From Shewanella psychropiezotolerans (GTDB taxonomy: Bacteria > Pseudomonadota > Gammaproteobacteria > Enterobacterales > Shewanellaceae), in contig NZ_CP041614.1 in the NCBI RefSeq assembly GCF_007197555.1, forward strand, positions 1,108,001 to 1,172,000: DNA of 64,000 nt, given 5' to 3'. Below are positions 34,756 to 43,925 of this stretch, one piece after another; within the stretch, counting starts at the first letter, position 1, and each line of letters starts with the position of its first letter. A program made the translations under genes and the position numbers. The notes beneath the pieces were generated by a model. The model was given only the letters and a program-made list of their open reading frames with translations. It ran no database searches and was not told the origin of the DNA.

Positions 34756-35074
34756 CCTCTAATATATGGCGCACAGGCCTTTAAATCTACCCGCTAGCTG
34801 ATGCTGAAAATCCAAATAAGATGGAAGTTTATCAATGGCTCTGGAAAGTATTGTAATATCCTTCATGCTAACGATTACAAGTTCAATCAGGCTGCTTTTT
34901 TGGGGACTCCTTATCTAAAACCGATTGCTATAACTCCCTGCAGAAATGAGTTGTCATAACGAGACAAGCTATTGGCTTTTTTTATAGAAGGTAATGCTCT
35001 AATGATACCCCTCCAGTTAATTATTACCCTGTCGATAGCTTAGATATCAGTTTACATTCAGGTTAGAGGTTTAT

Positions 35075-35566
35075 GTGAAGATTATCGGGCTGGAGGGCCT
35101 ATATCTAAACTTTACCAAGCCTAATTCTATAGGTTTCACCTCTCCTGCCTTTCTCTCTCAGCCCTCAAGTTTTTCATCTGCCCTCTCATCAGAAAGACGT
35201 ACCACTGAAATTAGTGTTTCAATCTCTGACTCTGCTAAATACGCACTTAATGCTGAGCGAGTAGAGCAAAGTCAGTTAGATCACAAAAGAGCCATAGGAA
35301 CCTACATAGGTGAGCTGTTGCATGGCCTAAATGCTCATAAACTCAAAAATGGCTCAAGGGCTGACGAAGACTTGTCGATCATAGAGAGACAGATAAAACG
35401 CATACAAAAACAGTTACAAAAATTAAAAGAGGAACTCAGAGCCATCGCTGGTGATAACTCTAAAAATGCCAAATTAGAGCGAAGAATCATTCAGGATCAG
35501 ATCATGTTACTGACTGTACAGATAGTCAGTTTACTCGAGAGGAAGATGCGCGCAGCTAATGTGTGA
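35075..35566 (+). CDS. FlxA-like coiled-coil protein (second paralogue)
   Basis: A 163-residue paralogue of the 34045 gene. It also begins with GTG (AGAGG upstream) and shows the same order: a short hydrophobic start (MKIIGLEGLYLNF), a Ser-rich part with ISVSISDSAKYALN, and a C-terminal coiled coil (IERQIKRIQKQLQKLKEEL) followed by QDQIMLLTVQIVSLLERK, which matches LDQILELTGVLMSLMEKK in the first copy. Similarity is moderate, so the duplication is not recent. Confidence 0.65.
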   Translation: MKIIGLEGLYLNFTKPNSIGFTSPAFLSQPSSFSSALSSERRTTEISVSISDSAKYALNAERVEQSQLDHKRAIGTYIGELLHGLNAHKLKNGSRADEDLSIIERQIKRIQKQLQKLKEELRAIAGDNSKNAKLERRIIQDQIMLLTVQIVSLLERKMRAANV

Positions 35567-35882
35567 ATCGATGAGTTGTAAAAAGTAGGCGGAGTAGATA
35601 TTAGGAGAGGAGAGAGCTAAATAATCAATTTATCTAGTTAAGTATTTGTTGAGTCTGAAATGAGCTAAGTAGTGATGCCATCAAAGCTTCAGCCATTTTT
35701 TCTTAGGTTATAATTTAGACATGACAAGTTAACTATGTAAGCAATTATTCACTCACATCTTCTATTTCTAACCTTTTGTTGAGCTAGCTGTTTGAAAGGC
35801 TTATTCGAAAGAGAAATTTGAATGAGTTGTTTATATTAGTCACATGAATCAGTGGAGGGTAAAGCCTCCCAGGAGGTTTAAG

Positions 35883-36820
35883 ATGTTTAGGTCACTATTT
35901 TTATTGGTATGGTTACTACTCTTAACCGTGCCGCAATCTATGGCTGAAGGGCCTAATCCGGGTGGTAACGGTTGGGATAACGCCAACCCTAATGCCGCTT
36001 TTAAACGTTGCGGAACGCGAACGCCCTCAGATAGGGAAGTTAAAATGCTTAATGAGCACTTAAAATCTCTGCTTAGGCGAGGTAATGGTAATGGTGGTGG
36101 GAATGGAGGTAGTGGCGGTGGTGGCTCTTTATCTTATACGCCTGTAGGGAATATCATCCCTGTATATTTTCATGTGATAACCAGTACCTCTGGCAGCGGT
36201 GATGTGACTAATAAAGTAGATGAGCAAATCGAGGTTTTGAATAAGGCTTTTGCTGCTGGCAATGGTGAAGGCGGCTTCGATACTAAATTTGTATTCGACT
36301 TGGTTAAGACGACGTTAACAGCAAATGATAGTTGGTATATAGCAGGTCCTAATAGTAGTGCCGAAGCATCTATGAAAAGTGCATTACGTCAAGGAGGAGC
36401 AAGTGCATTAAATATTTATGCTAACAATATGGGGGGCGGTTTATTGGGGTGGGCTACTTTCCCCACTAGCTACGCAAGCGACCCTCTTGACGATGGAGTC
36501 GTTATTCTTAATGAGTCTATGCCTGGTGGGAGTGCTGCACCATACCACGAAGGGGATACTGCAACACACGAAGTGGGCCACTGGCTCGGTTTGTATCATA
36601 CCTTCCAAGGTGGCTGTAGTAAGTCTGGTGACTTGGTGTCTGATACTGCAGCTGAGCGTTCCCCGCCTACGGTTGTCCCACAGGTCGTAACACCTGTAGG
36701 AAAGGAGGAGATGATTCCATAGAAAACTTTATGAATTACACCGATGATGGTTGCATGTTTGAGTTTACAGAGCGTCAGTCTGAACGCATGGATATGATTA
36801 GTGGGAGCTATCGTTGGTAA
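35883..36820 (+). pseudogene. M43 (pappalysin/cytophagalysin-type) metalloprotease, frameshifted
   Basis: A secreted protease gene: ATG after AGGAGG, signal peptide ending QSMAEG, a Gly/Asn-rich linker (residues about 60-85), and a zinc protease domain with HEVGHWLGLYHTF. The frame then runs off to a stop at 36722 after SDTAAERSPP. Shifting frame by one base near 36665 restores the expected C-terminus: YGCPTGRNTC, then ENFMNYTDDGCMFEFTERQ to a TAA at 36820. So one base seems missing after CCCCG. It is either a real recent mutation or a sequencing error; the zinc site is upstream of the lesion and intact. Confidence 0.88.
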
Positions 36821-36826
36821 TAAGTT

Positions 36827-37237
36827 ATGTTCGATATTAGTAAGTTATTTACGGTGATGGGTACAGCATTGATTGCTGTCCTCATATTATTTACTTCGCT
36901 CTTGGTAGTAGCCGGAGGACGTCTTCGTCCTCCGGCAGACTTTGCCTGTGAGCCTAATCATATGACCTCCTGGACCGGGGTTTTAGTCTTTTACTGGCGA
37001 GATGCGTCCCAGCTTGGTTTCACCATAGACACAGATGATGGGACTCAAGAGTCTCTGATCACGCCTTATAGTCTGAATAAGTTATTGATCAATGGTGAGC
37101 ATTTCACCTATGAAGATTGGTCTAAAGTCGAGTCGGAAGTCGGCCTACTCAAGCCGATGACCAGAGCCAGAATCTGGCTTTGTGATAATGATGGCAATGC
37201 CACCTTGATCGACTGGCAGATCGGAACTTTTTTGTAG
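36827..37237 (+). CDS. Hypothetical membrane-anchored protein
   Basis: A 136-residue protein with one N-terminal membrane helix (about 8-29, VMGTALIAVLILFTSLLVVAG) and a soluble domain with two Cys (ADFACEPNHMTSWTG and IWLCDNDGNATLI). I recognise no family. Immediately after the membrane helix codons lies a perfect 11-bp inverted repeat, GCCGGAGGACG/CGTCCTCCGGC with a TCTT loop (36911-36936). The gene starts six bases after the restored protease stop codon and could be co-transcribed with it. Confidence 0.6.
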   Translation: MFDISKLFTVMGTALIAVLILFTSLLVVAGGRLRPPADFACEPNHMTSWTGVLVFYWRDASQLGFTIDTDDGTQESLITPYSLNKLLINGEHFTYEDWSKVESEVGLLKPMTRARIWLCDNDGNATLIDWQIGTFL

Positions 37238-37437
37238 ATTCTTCTCCTGTTTTTCCCCTTTCCTTGCCCCATTTCTTGGCTTAGCCATAAGCTGCTAACT
37301 GACATCCTCTTATGCCGATAGGTAATAGTTCCTGTAAACTCAAGCCAATGCATAAATACCTCAGAAAGTACTGGCTAGTGCTCCCTGTGAGATTGAGATA
37401 AACAAAGTAAGATGGAAATGATTAAGGTGAAACTGAG

Positions 37438-37785
37438 ATGAGAAAGTCGGATAAGAAGATTGAAAATAGCCTGAGAGTATCACTGACTCATGTCTGTGAA
37501 CTGGCACTGGAGCATGTCGAAGGCTTTGAGTGGATCACTCATCTGGTTAATTACGACAAGTTTCCTCAGTCACTCAAAATTGTCTGTGTATTTAATACCA
37601 ATGCTGAGTTATCCGATGCGATTGCCAATAAGCAGGATGAGTACCTCATCGGGCTCATTGAGCAGGAATTCGCCAAGGTGGCTATTAAGGTCGGTGATTT
37701 AACCAGTAAGGTCAGTTTTGATACCGAAGAAAAGTGCAGTTCACAAGCCGAAGGGAAGTGGGATCGTCGTTTGAAGCGTCACTGA
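37438..37785 (+). CDS. Conserved hypothetical cytoplasmic protein
   Basis: A 115-residue soluble protein (MRKSDKKIENSLRVSLTHVCELALEHVEGFEWITHLVNY). It has no membrane segment or signal. Its composition and length resemble a conserved proteobacterial family often misannotated as Fis-type regulators, but I see no helix-turn-helix. The function is unknown. The ATG has GAGATG before it. The gene stands alone, with a decayed AraC gene downstream. Confidence 0.6.
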   Translation: MRKSDKKIENSLRVSLTHVCELALEHVEGFEWITHLVNYDKFPQSLKIVCVFNTNAELSDAIANKQDEYLIGLIEQEFAKVAIKVGDLTSKVSFDTEEKCSSQAEGKWDRRLKRH

Positions 37786-37894
37786 TAGCTATTTCCTGAC
37801 TGATACTGACTCGAGCAATATCTGTCAGGAAAGCCTTCGGTGTCATCTGCATACTAGCCTCATATTCAGAAGGGCGTGTAGTATTGAGCGTGCG

Positions 37895-38602
37895 ATGAGT
37901 GAGCTTTATCGTGGAGCTCGCCATCTTGAAAGTTTGATGGGAACCGAGTTTATTATGCAGTCGAAAGCAAAAATAGACAGTTACGCTAAGGTGATGAAGC
38001 GGGTCTGTGATTATATCCATAAAAATTTGGATGAAGACTTGTCAGTTGAACATCTGAGCCTGTTTGCTGGTTTCTCTAAGTATCAATTTGGAGGCAGTAA
38101 GATGGATAAGAAACAACAGGCAGAGCATTTAGACGTTAGCGTCGATATCGTCAACTTTGCTGAGACTAAGATAGCGGTATTCGAGCATAGGGGCGCCCCC
38201 GAACTGGTTAATGTATCTGCCGGTAAGTTTATAGCCTGACGTAAGCAGACTGGCCTATCGCCTGTGACGAAGAGCCAAACGTTCGGGCTAATCTATGAAG
38301 ACCCTAAATCAGTTCCAGCTGATAAATTTAGGTTTGATATAGCAGGCTCGGTATTGCATGAGGTGCCAGATAACGCTTCGGGGATTATCAACAAAACCAT
38401 TCCTACAGGCCGCTGCGCCGTCATCAGGCATTTGGGTTCACATGATGATCTAGATACCAAGATTCATTATCTGTATGGTCAGTGGTTACCGGATAGCGGC
38501 GAGTCTCTAAGAGACTTTCACTGTTTCTTCCATTATCAGAACTTCTTCCCCGAAGTGGCAGAGCATGAACTGATAACAGATATTTACCTACCATTGGTTT
38601 AG
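37895..38602 (+). pseudogene. AraC/GyrI-like regulator, inactivated
   Basis: The start matches AraC-type DNA-binding domains (YAKVMKRVCDYIHKNLDEDL then FAGFSKYQF), but the sequence jumps after residue 66 to a GyrI-like effector domain, so the second helix-turn-helix (some 50-60 codons) is deleted. The GyrI domain then has an in-frame TGA at 38237-38239 where relatives have Trp (KFIAW RK), and continues in the same frame to 38602 (QTGLSPV...FGLIYEDP). Two independent lesions make it a pseudogene. The original start may be 37955. Confidence 0.85.
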
Positions 38603-38662
38603 CACCTTCGAATGAAGGTTAGGGCATTTTTCTTACTTCATTTGGCCTTCTTCAATACTCGT

Positions 38663-38695
38663 CATTCCCGCAATGCTTGTGGGCGGGAATCCAGC
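38663..38695. repeat. Extragenic palindrome (CATTCCCGC type)
   Basis: ATTCCCGC and GCGGGAAT around a loop, followed by CCAGC. It is the same family as 24724-24753, with the inner G/C pair swapped on both arms. Confidence 0.7.
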
Positions 38696-38740
38696 CCCTT
38701 TGCCGTATGATAATTCCTTGAAGGCCTAATCTTCATTAGT

Positions 38741-39360
38741 ATCTATAGCCGGAAGGTCACAGCCGCGTTCACACCTGTTCTTGTTTCGAGAAAGTTGCTT
38801 CTTCGATTTCAGTTTTACTGGCTGTAACTTGTTTCTGGACAAAAACGTGATGACTTGTCAGATAACAAGTTAGTTAAATATCCATTGAGTTAGGTTCAGT
38901 TGACTGGTTTGGTATTTGGTTAGTTTATTGAGAACCATAGCTTCATTCTAATCTATAGCCTGCGGCTCGCCTAACATGTAAACACTTCTACGAGGCGCCG
39001 TGAACACTTCCCTGTGGGCTCTGCCAAAACGTCCTTGTTTCGGAAGCTCGCAGCCGCGTTCACACCTGATTATTCATCTCTTCGATTTAAGATTTTTTGG
39101 CTAGTAACTCGTTTGTGGACAGAAACGTGTTTACTTGTCGGATAACAAGTAGCAAGTATCTTTGGTTGGGTTAATTTAGCGGTTTTGGTGTTTGGTTGGT
39201 TTGCTGGATGCCATTACTTAGCTGTTATCTAACGCCTGCCCGGCGAGGGATGTGCAAACACTTCTGCGACACGCCGCAAGCACAGTCCCTGTGGGCTCTG
39301 CCATGACATCCTTGTCACGGAAGGTCACAGCCGCGTTCACACCTGAGTATTTGCTTCTTC
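38741..39360 (+). repeat. Left array of the dyad repeat family (copies B, C, D)
   Basis: Three units in plus orientation with a period of about 270-277 bp. B (38741-38777) retains only the two ends; C (38951-39067) and D (39226-39344) are full. Each dyad has outer arms such as GTAAACACTTCTACGA and TCGCAGCCGCGTTCACAC and an inner hairpin CCAAAACGTCCTTGTTTCGG (C) or CCATGACATCCTTGTCACGG (D). Each is followed by CTTCGATTT, then GGACAGAAACGTG-like DNA and a second dyad ACTTGT/ACAAGT. Confidence 0.85.
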
Positions 39361-39873
39361 GATTTGAATTTTACTGGCATGTAGCTCACTTTTGGACAGA
39401 AATGGGTTGAACTAACATTCTAAATATCACGATTGCCATTAGGGAAAGTATGGCGACCTGATATGTACTAACGCTGCCTGCAACAGCGCAAGTTTGGGGG
39501 AAGCGAGAGACTTTCTGACTGCCAGATTAAGGGCGGAGAATAAAGTTTACACTAACCCCACTTGTTACCACTTGTTATTCGCACACACCTTGAGATTGTG
39601 TGGTATCAAGATACTTATGGTTAAATTAGAAGTTCAATATTTATCTGAGTGCTTCTTGGACGGGACATTACAACCTCCTAAACCGACCAGTAACTAAAGC
39701 TTAGTAGGAGAAAGAAAAATGTGTTATTAACAATAGCCGGCCTGATTTATTCTGATAAAAATGCGATATGCGAGCAGAAAAAGTCCCGCCTGTGATATCA
39801 AAACGAAACTTGTATTTATTGATAACGCTTAGGATTAAATGTTAGTGGCTATGTTATTTTTCAAGCCTATTTT
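39361..39873. other. Island left margin, no supported gene
   Basis: A 67-codon plus-strand frame (39494-39697) has no ribosome binding site or recognised homologue. The stretch separates the repeat array from the immunity gene. Confidence 0.4.
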
Positions 39874-40110
39874 TTAAGACTTAACGGTTGGATCTTCATT
39901 AATTGCATTATAAAAATAATCACATGCCTCACTCTCAGCAAGAAACATCTTCTGATTACTTTCAATCCCCCTTTCAAATGTAAAGTATACCCATAACCCG
40001 GATCTAAACACTAGCCCATACCCGTCTAATGGTTTACCACCATCGACATTGTAACAATGTGGGTTAAACTTTTCTTTTTGCAGCCTTACTTTTAACTCTT
40101 TAACCTTCAT
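39874..40110 (-). CDS. Probable immunity protein of a TNT-like toxin
   Basis: A 78-residue acidic/aromatic protein (VYFTFERGIESNQKMFLAESEACDYFYNAI) with no signal peptide. Its ATG overlaps the stop of the upstream toxin remnant as ATGA, which is typical of toxin-immunity pairs that need coupled translation. I do not recognise a named immunity family; size and position are the main evidence. It appears intact, although the toxin is reduced to its last 60 codons. Confidence 0.6.
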   Translation of the reverse strand: MKVKELKVRLQKEKFNPHCYNVDGGKPLDGYGLVFRSGLWVYFTFERGIESNQKMFLAESEACDYFYNAINEDPTVKS

Positions 40111-40292
40111 TTTACTAGCTCCAAATATGGTTTAGGGCCCAGCCTTAAACTTCGAACATTATTAGGTAGTTGATATTGAACCCCTCCTCCAAACTGCCCA
40201 AAATGTGGAGTAGCAGGCCCATAATATACAGGTATAGGCTTCACTACTCTATATTGAGTCAAAGGGCGGATAAAGGGGTCGGTAAAATAGCC
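40107..40292 (-). pseudogene. C-terminal remnant of a polymorphic toxin with a TNT-type domain
   Basis: The open frame encodes YRVVKPIPVYYGPATPHFGQ, then FGGGVQYQLPNN and a stop overlapping the immunity start. This is the last strand block of the TNT (tuberculosis necrotizing toxin, NAD+ glycohydrolase) family, whose usual form is GP..PWFGQPGGGTQY. Everything upstream, including the delivery domains, is gone; a stop lies at 40293-40295 and the insertion sequence begins 55 bases further on. Confidence 0.75.
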
Positions 40293-40334
40293 TCAAGTTT
40301 CATTCTAAACTAATTCGTTTGGGGTAAATCGACC

Positions 40335-40350
40335 GTGTCAGCGTTGACTA
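40335..40350. repeat. Target site duplication, left
   Basis: GTGTCAGCGTTGACTA, repeated exactly at 42098-42113 on the other side of the insertion sequence. Confidence 0.92.
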
Positions 40351-42097
40351 TGTGATTACCGAGGGAGACTGACGGATTAATTACCGTGGGACTTTGTCGT
40401 TTTACACTATCGATATTAGTCCATTAATATCACTTTCACTAAGGTGTTTTTTCTAATGCCTCTGCACGCTCGATCCGTAACACCTTAGTATTCAGTTTTT
40501 CTCTTACCCAGATGTTTCTGATTGTAGAGTGACTGATTGATATATTGTACCTTTTCATCATTTCACCGCTGATATGGATTTGGGTCAGGTGGGGTTTTTC
40601 TAACGTTAAGGTGATGATTTTATCCTCAGTATCTTGGTCTATACGATTGGTATGACGAGGGATGCCATACATCCTTTTGAGCGCCAGAGGTCCCTGAGTT
40701 TCAAGCAGCCGTCGATTATTGTAGATACTTTCCCTAGAGCAACCACTGATCCGAGCCGCTTCAGATAAGTTACCTAGCGCTTCTGCAAGTTTGATGGCAT
40801 CGAGTTTTCTCTGCACTTCCTCTCCATATTCCGTGAGCTTGCTCGGCTCCTTGATTTCAGAGATGGCGAGCTTACGATCGGCAAAATAAGCGGCGAAGTC
40901 GCCATCTAACTGCTTTCGTATTTCAACTTTCTGGTTCACGATTGAATGCCTTAAGGGGGAGTCTATCGTGTACATGGTGTTGCTGAAACTGAAGGTATGA
41001 TCGCGCCGGATTTTTCTATATTCCTTTTGGATGCAGATCGCATCAAGGTCGATATACTTAGGAACGGGTTTGAATTCTGAGCGGATATTCTTTGCGTTGA
41101 CGGTAAGTTTCGGCAACCAGTAATCTGGAATGAAAACGTTTTGAAGGTAATCATTGGCACTGTCCATATCCGCTATTTCTGCCAGACGAAGCTCAGGAAC
41201 CAAGCGGTCTTGGAAGGTATCGAACGCTCGTTCAACCCGCCCTTTACCTTGAGGAGAGTTAGCAAAAATAATCTCTATCCCAAGCTCCTTACAGGCCCTT
41301 TGCATTTGTGAGAAGTTACAACGCTTCGGTCCACCAAAGATGCCCGCTCTATCGACGTAAAGCGTCTTAAACAGCCCTCGCTTCTTGATATAGGCTTTCA
41401 TGACCTTCATACAACCAACGGTGGTCTCGGACGGGAAGAACTCGGCATGAATATCGCTGGTCGCATCGTCGATAATGGTGATTAAGCAAGACTTATTATC
41501 ACCGAACCACAGGTGTGGACTGCCATCCATTTGCAGCATTAATCCCGCAGACTCCATCCGCTCACGCCTTCTTCTCACTTTTGAACGGCGATGCTTCGCT
41601 CGTTTCACATGGTGAATATCATGAGCCCAAGAGCGAAGAGTCTCACGCTTAACTTGAATACTTTCCACCACCTCTAACATGTCAGCCAAATGCTGTAGGT
41701 TGAAGTCGTAGTATTTTTCTTTAATGAGTGACTGAACTTGTCTTTTCAATGTGCCAGGGATCTTGTTGGCAGGGGCTCTCCCCGTATTGCCATGGACAAC
41801 AAAACGAATGCCATCTTTTTTGTATCGACTGAGATAGCGTTCAATGGTTCGACGGGACTTATTGAGCAGTTTTGAGGCGTTAAGAATGCTGATTTTGCCT
41901 TGAGCAACCTTAGCAATCACATCAACAGTAAGTTGGGATTGAGAATCCATAATGATCATCCTTAGTAACCTCTGAAAAGCTCACAGTGGCAATCAGAGAA
42001 CTACTAAAAGTTAGATCCGTCAATTTCCCTTGGTAATTATTAAAAACGACAAAGTCGCTTGGTAGTTAAGGTACGACAAAGTCCCTTGGTGATCACA
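40351..42097 (-). mobile_element. Complete insertion sequence, 1747 bp, IS1202/ISNCY-like
   Basis: The element starts TGTGATTACCGAGGGA and its other end, read inverted, is TGTGATCACCAAGGGA (14 of 16 identical). Subterminal motifs ACTTTGTCGT recur near both ends, probably transposase binding sites. It carries one transposase gene and is flanked by a 16-bp direct repeat. A long target duplication and a DDE transposase of about 500 residues with a C-terminal helix-turn-helix part point to the IS1202 group of ISNCY; the family name is tentative. It looks complete and recently inserted. Confidence 0.9.
40439..41950 (-). CDS. DDE transposase
   Basis: A 503-residue transposase with an N-terminal helix-turn-helix (ILNASKLLNKSRRTIERYL), an integrase-core domain with Asp in QMDGSPHLWFGD, Asp in YVDRAGIFGG and Glu in GRVERAFDTF (about residues 142, 200 and 240), and C-terminal helix-turn-helix elements (AARISGCSRESIYNNRRLL). 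The full DDE triad is intact, so it is probably active. The ATG used follows AAGGAT; another ATG lies nine bases earlier. Confidence 0.93.
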   Translation of the reverse strand: MDSQSQLTVDVIAKVAQGKISILNASKLLNKSRRTIERYLSRYKKDGIRFVVHGNTGRAPANKIPGTLKRQVQSLIKEKYYDFNLQHLADMLEVVESIQVKRETLRSWAHDIHHVKRAKHRRSKVRRRRERMESAGLMLQMDGSPHLWFGDNKSCLITIIDDATSDIHAEFFPSETTVGCMKVMKAYIKKRGLFKTLYVDRAGIFGGPKRCNFSQMQRACKELGIEIIFANSPQGKGRVERAFDTFQDRLVPELRLAEIADMDSANDYLQNVFIPDYWLPKLTVNAKNIRSEFKPVPKYIDLDAICIQKEYRKIRRDHTFSFSNTMYTIDSPLRHSIVNQKVEIRKQLDGDFAAYFADRKLAISEIKEPSKLTEYGEEVQRKLDAIKLAEALGNLSEAARISGCSRESIYNNRRLLETQGPLALKRMYGIPRHTNRIDQDTEDKIITLTLEKPHLTQIHISGEMMKRYNISISHSTIRNIWVREKLNTKVLRIERAEALEKTP

Positions 42098-42113
42098 GTG
42101 TCAGCGTTGACTA
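42098..42113. repeat. Target site duplication, right
   Basis: GTGTCAGCGTTGACTA, identical to 40335-40350. Joined to the next bases it gives TGTCAGC...GCTGACA, so the empty site was itself a dyad. Confidence 0.92.
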
Positions 42114-42372
42114 GCTGACATGCCTATGGACAGAAACGTGCTAGATTATTTGCTCTAATGCGGGTGACTCAGATGAGAAAAAGTATCTTAGCTTTATTCG
42201 AAAGCCCTAATTCGTATCCCTAAGGAAAGTGGAGCTTTATTCACTGAGGGATGGACGCAGTTTACCCTCGAAGTAAAGAAGCTAACCATGCATGTAGGTG
42301 GTACTAAATTAACCGTCTACATGCATGGTGGGAACAGGAGACTAGTTACCTCCGCCTCACCGCGTAAACGTA
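42114..42372. other. Short gene-free segment with a long hairpin
   Basis: CCATGCATGTAG at 42286 and its exact complement at 42317-42328 flank a 19-base loop; it may end transcription of the HNH gene, which stops at 42373. Confidence 0.5.
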
Positions 42373-42786
42373 TTAATTTTTTGCAGATGTATTGCAGTAT
42401 GGATGCATCAAAGCTCCATTTTGAACACTTCCTGTACCACCATCTTGCTTTCGTATGATGTGATCAAAGGAAATTGAGTTCTGGTGAATTAAGCCTCGGC
42501 AGTAAGAACAAGTAGAGCTCTTAGGTAAAGTTTCTTGAATATAAATTTGTGATTTTACGTCCATGGAAAACCTTGTCGACGTGATATTTACTTCATCAGA
42601 CTCACTTAAAAATCCATAATCACTTAAAATCGTATCTACAATATACTTTTCCGAATCTTTCTTTTGCAATAGGCTAATAATTAATGTGTAAACTTTGAAT
42701 ATATGTTTATGGCTTTTTGTGCCGCTACCGTATTTAGCATTAACACCTGAAATGAAATGCTTATATTTAATAAGGAATCTTTCCAA
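42373..42786 (-). CDS. HNH endonuclease domain protein
   Basis: A 137-residue protein. The N-terminal 90 residues are helical and unrecognised; residues about 93-137 are an HNH nuclease motif: CSYCRGLI, then SFDHII with the catalytic His-Asp neighbourhood, GGTGSVQNGALMHPYCN with the second Cys and Asn. It starts 21 bases after the DUF262/ParB-like gene on the same strand, so the two are probably one operon. The pair resembles the split of nuclease and DGQ-R domains in GmrSD-type restriction, but no DUF1524 is recognisable. The local DNA is AT-rich, suggesting horizontal transfer. Confidence 0.8.
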   Translation of the reverse strand: MERFLIKYKHFISGVNAKYGSGTKSHKHIFKVYTLIISLLQKKDSEKYIVDTILSDYGFLSESDEVNITSTRFSMDVKSQIYIQETLPKSSTCSYCRGLIHQNSISFDHIIRKQDGGTGSVQNGALMHPYCNTSAKN

Positions 42787-42807
42787 ATCATGACGGATAA
42801 TGATAAA

Positions 42808-43925
42808 TTAATTTAATGACTTTGGAGATTTTTCAACGGCATTAATAACATCAACCCATGCTAGAACAGCTGAATAAATATGGTTGCCACGTTTATTGTA
42901 AAAATAAACTAAAGGATGTAAACCTAGAGAAGATGGATGTGAAGAGTTAATTCTACGTAAGAATTTACGGACATTTTTTAGGTATGTAACGGTTAGATGC
43001 CCATCATTATCTTCTGCGATTTTTTTTGTATTAGCTGGAACAGCGTTACACTTTTTAACTAAATCAAATATAAAACTATTTGTTTGAGGTGAGTTATGCT
43101 TTTTTATTAAAGGTAAATCAAGAGTTCTTATAGTTCCTGGGGTTTTAGGGAAAAATATTAAGTTATGAATTTCTTTTGCTAAATCTTCAATGTCTTCCAT
43201 TATATTGGGCGCAAACTTTGACCAATATTGATGGCCTGTGCCAGCTCTAATTATAGCCCTTGATGTTATTGCAAAAGCTTTTCTACGAGATTTTAGTAAT
43301 TCAATTTCTGTATCATTAATCTTTGATGCTTTTTGGTTAATTTTAAAAAATGAGAGTTCTGCCTTTTCTGCTCCACCGGTAACCCATTGTAATTGGATAG
43401 AAGTTCTACCTAAGCTAAGAGCTTTTTCAAGAATTTCCCTATCACAACCGGAACTATCCAAAATTGCGTTTTTATATTCGCTATAAGACTTTACAGTATT
43501 CTTTATTTTTTCTCTTGTCTTACATGCAATATCTTTTTGTTCTTCATCTATTTCATTATTAAAAAATTTTTGAGAAAGAACACCATCACCATAGTCATCA
43601 TTAATCCAAGCAATTAATGCCCCTAACCTATGCGCACCATCTATGACAAAGTTGTAAGGGCCAGAATTCCACAAAATGACTGCGGGGATAAGATCACCAT
43701 CAATAAAGCTTTGAATAAATTCGCATAGTTGGTCATCAGTCCAATCAGATGTTTCACGTTGAAAATCTGGTTTTCTCAGACCGGCATAAAAAAACTCACC
43801 TCTTTCTAAGTCTTTTACACTGACATTTTGGTTAAATGATGATGCTCTCGAATTGCTCTCGAATTGCTTTCGATCACTTCGAAATCTTCACGAGAAATTA
43901 ACGCATCTAAATTAACATTTGGCAT
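42808..43925 (-). pseudogene. DUF262/ParB-like (DGxHR) protein broken by an 11-bp duplication
   Basis: Translation from the ATG at 43925 reads MPNVNLDALISREDFEVIES and then leaves frame at a perfect 11-bp tandem duplication (43844-43865). If one copy is removed, one frame of about 370 codons results: it continues FNQNVSVKDLERGEF, then DFQRETSDWTDDQLCEFIQ and the motif VIDGAHRLGALIAW. The layout is that of DUF262/DGQHR-type proteins, which act in anti-phage and DNA-modification-sensing systems. The part from 43674 to 42808 stays open and could be made from an internal start, but would lack the N-terminal domain. Confidence 0.85.
43844..43865. repeat. 11-bp tandem duplication causing the frameshift
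   Basis: GCTCTCGAATT occurs twice directly in tandem. Eleven is not a multiple of three, so each gain or loss of a unit switches the reading frame of the gene. Confidence 0.92.

Noticed and set aside
39494..39697. 67-codon frame next to the left array
   Set aside because: No ribosome binding site or homologue recognised; probably chance.
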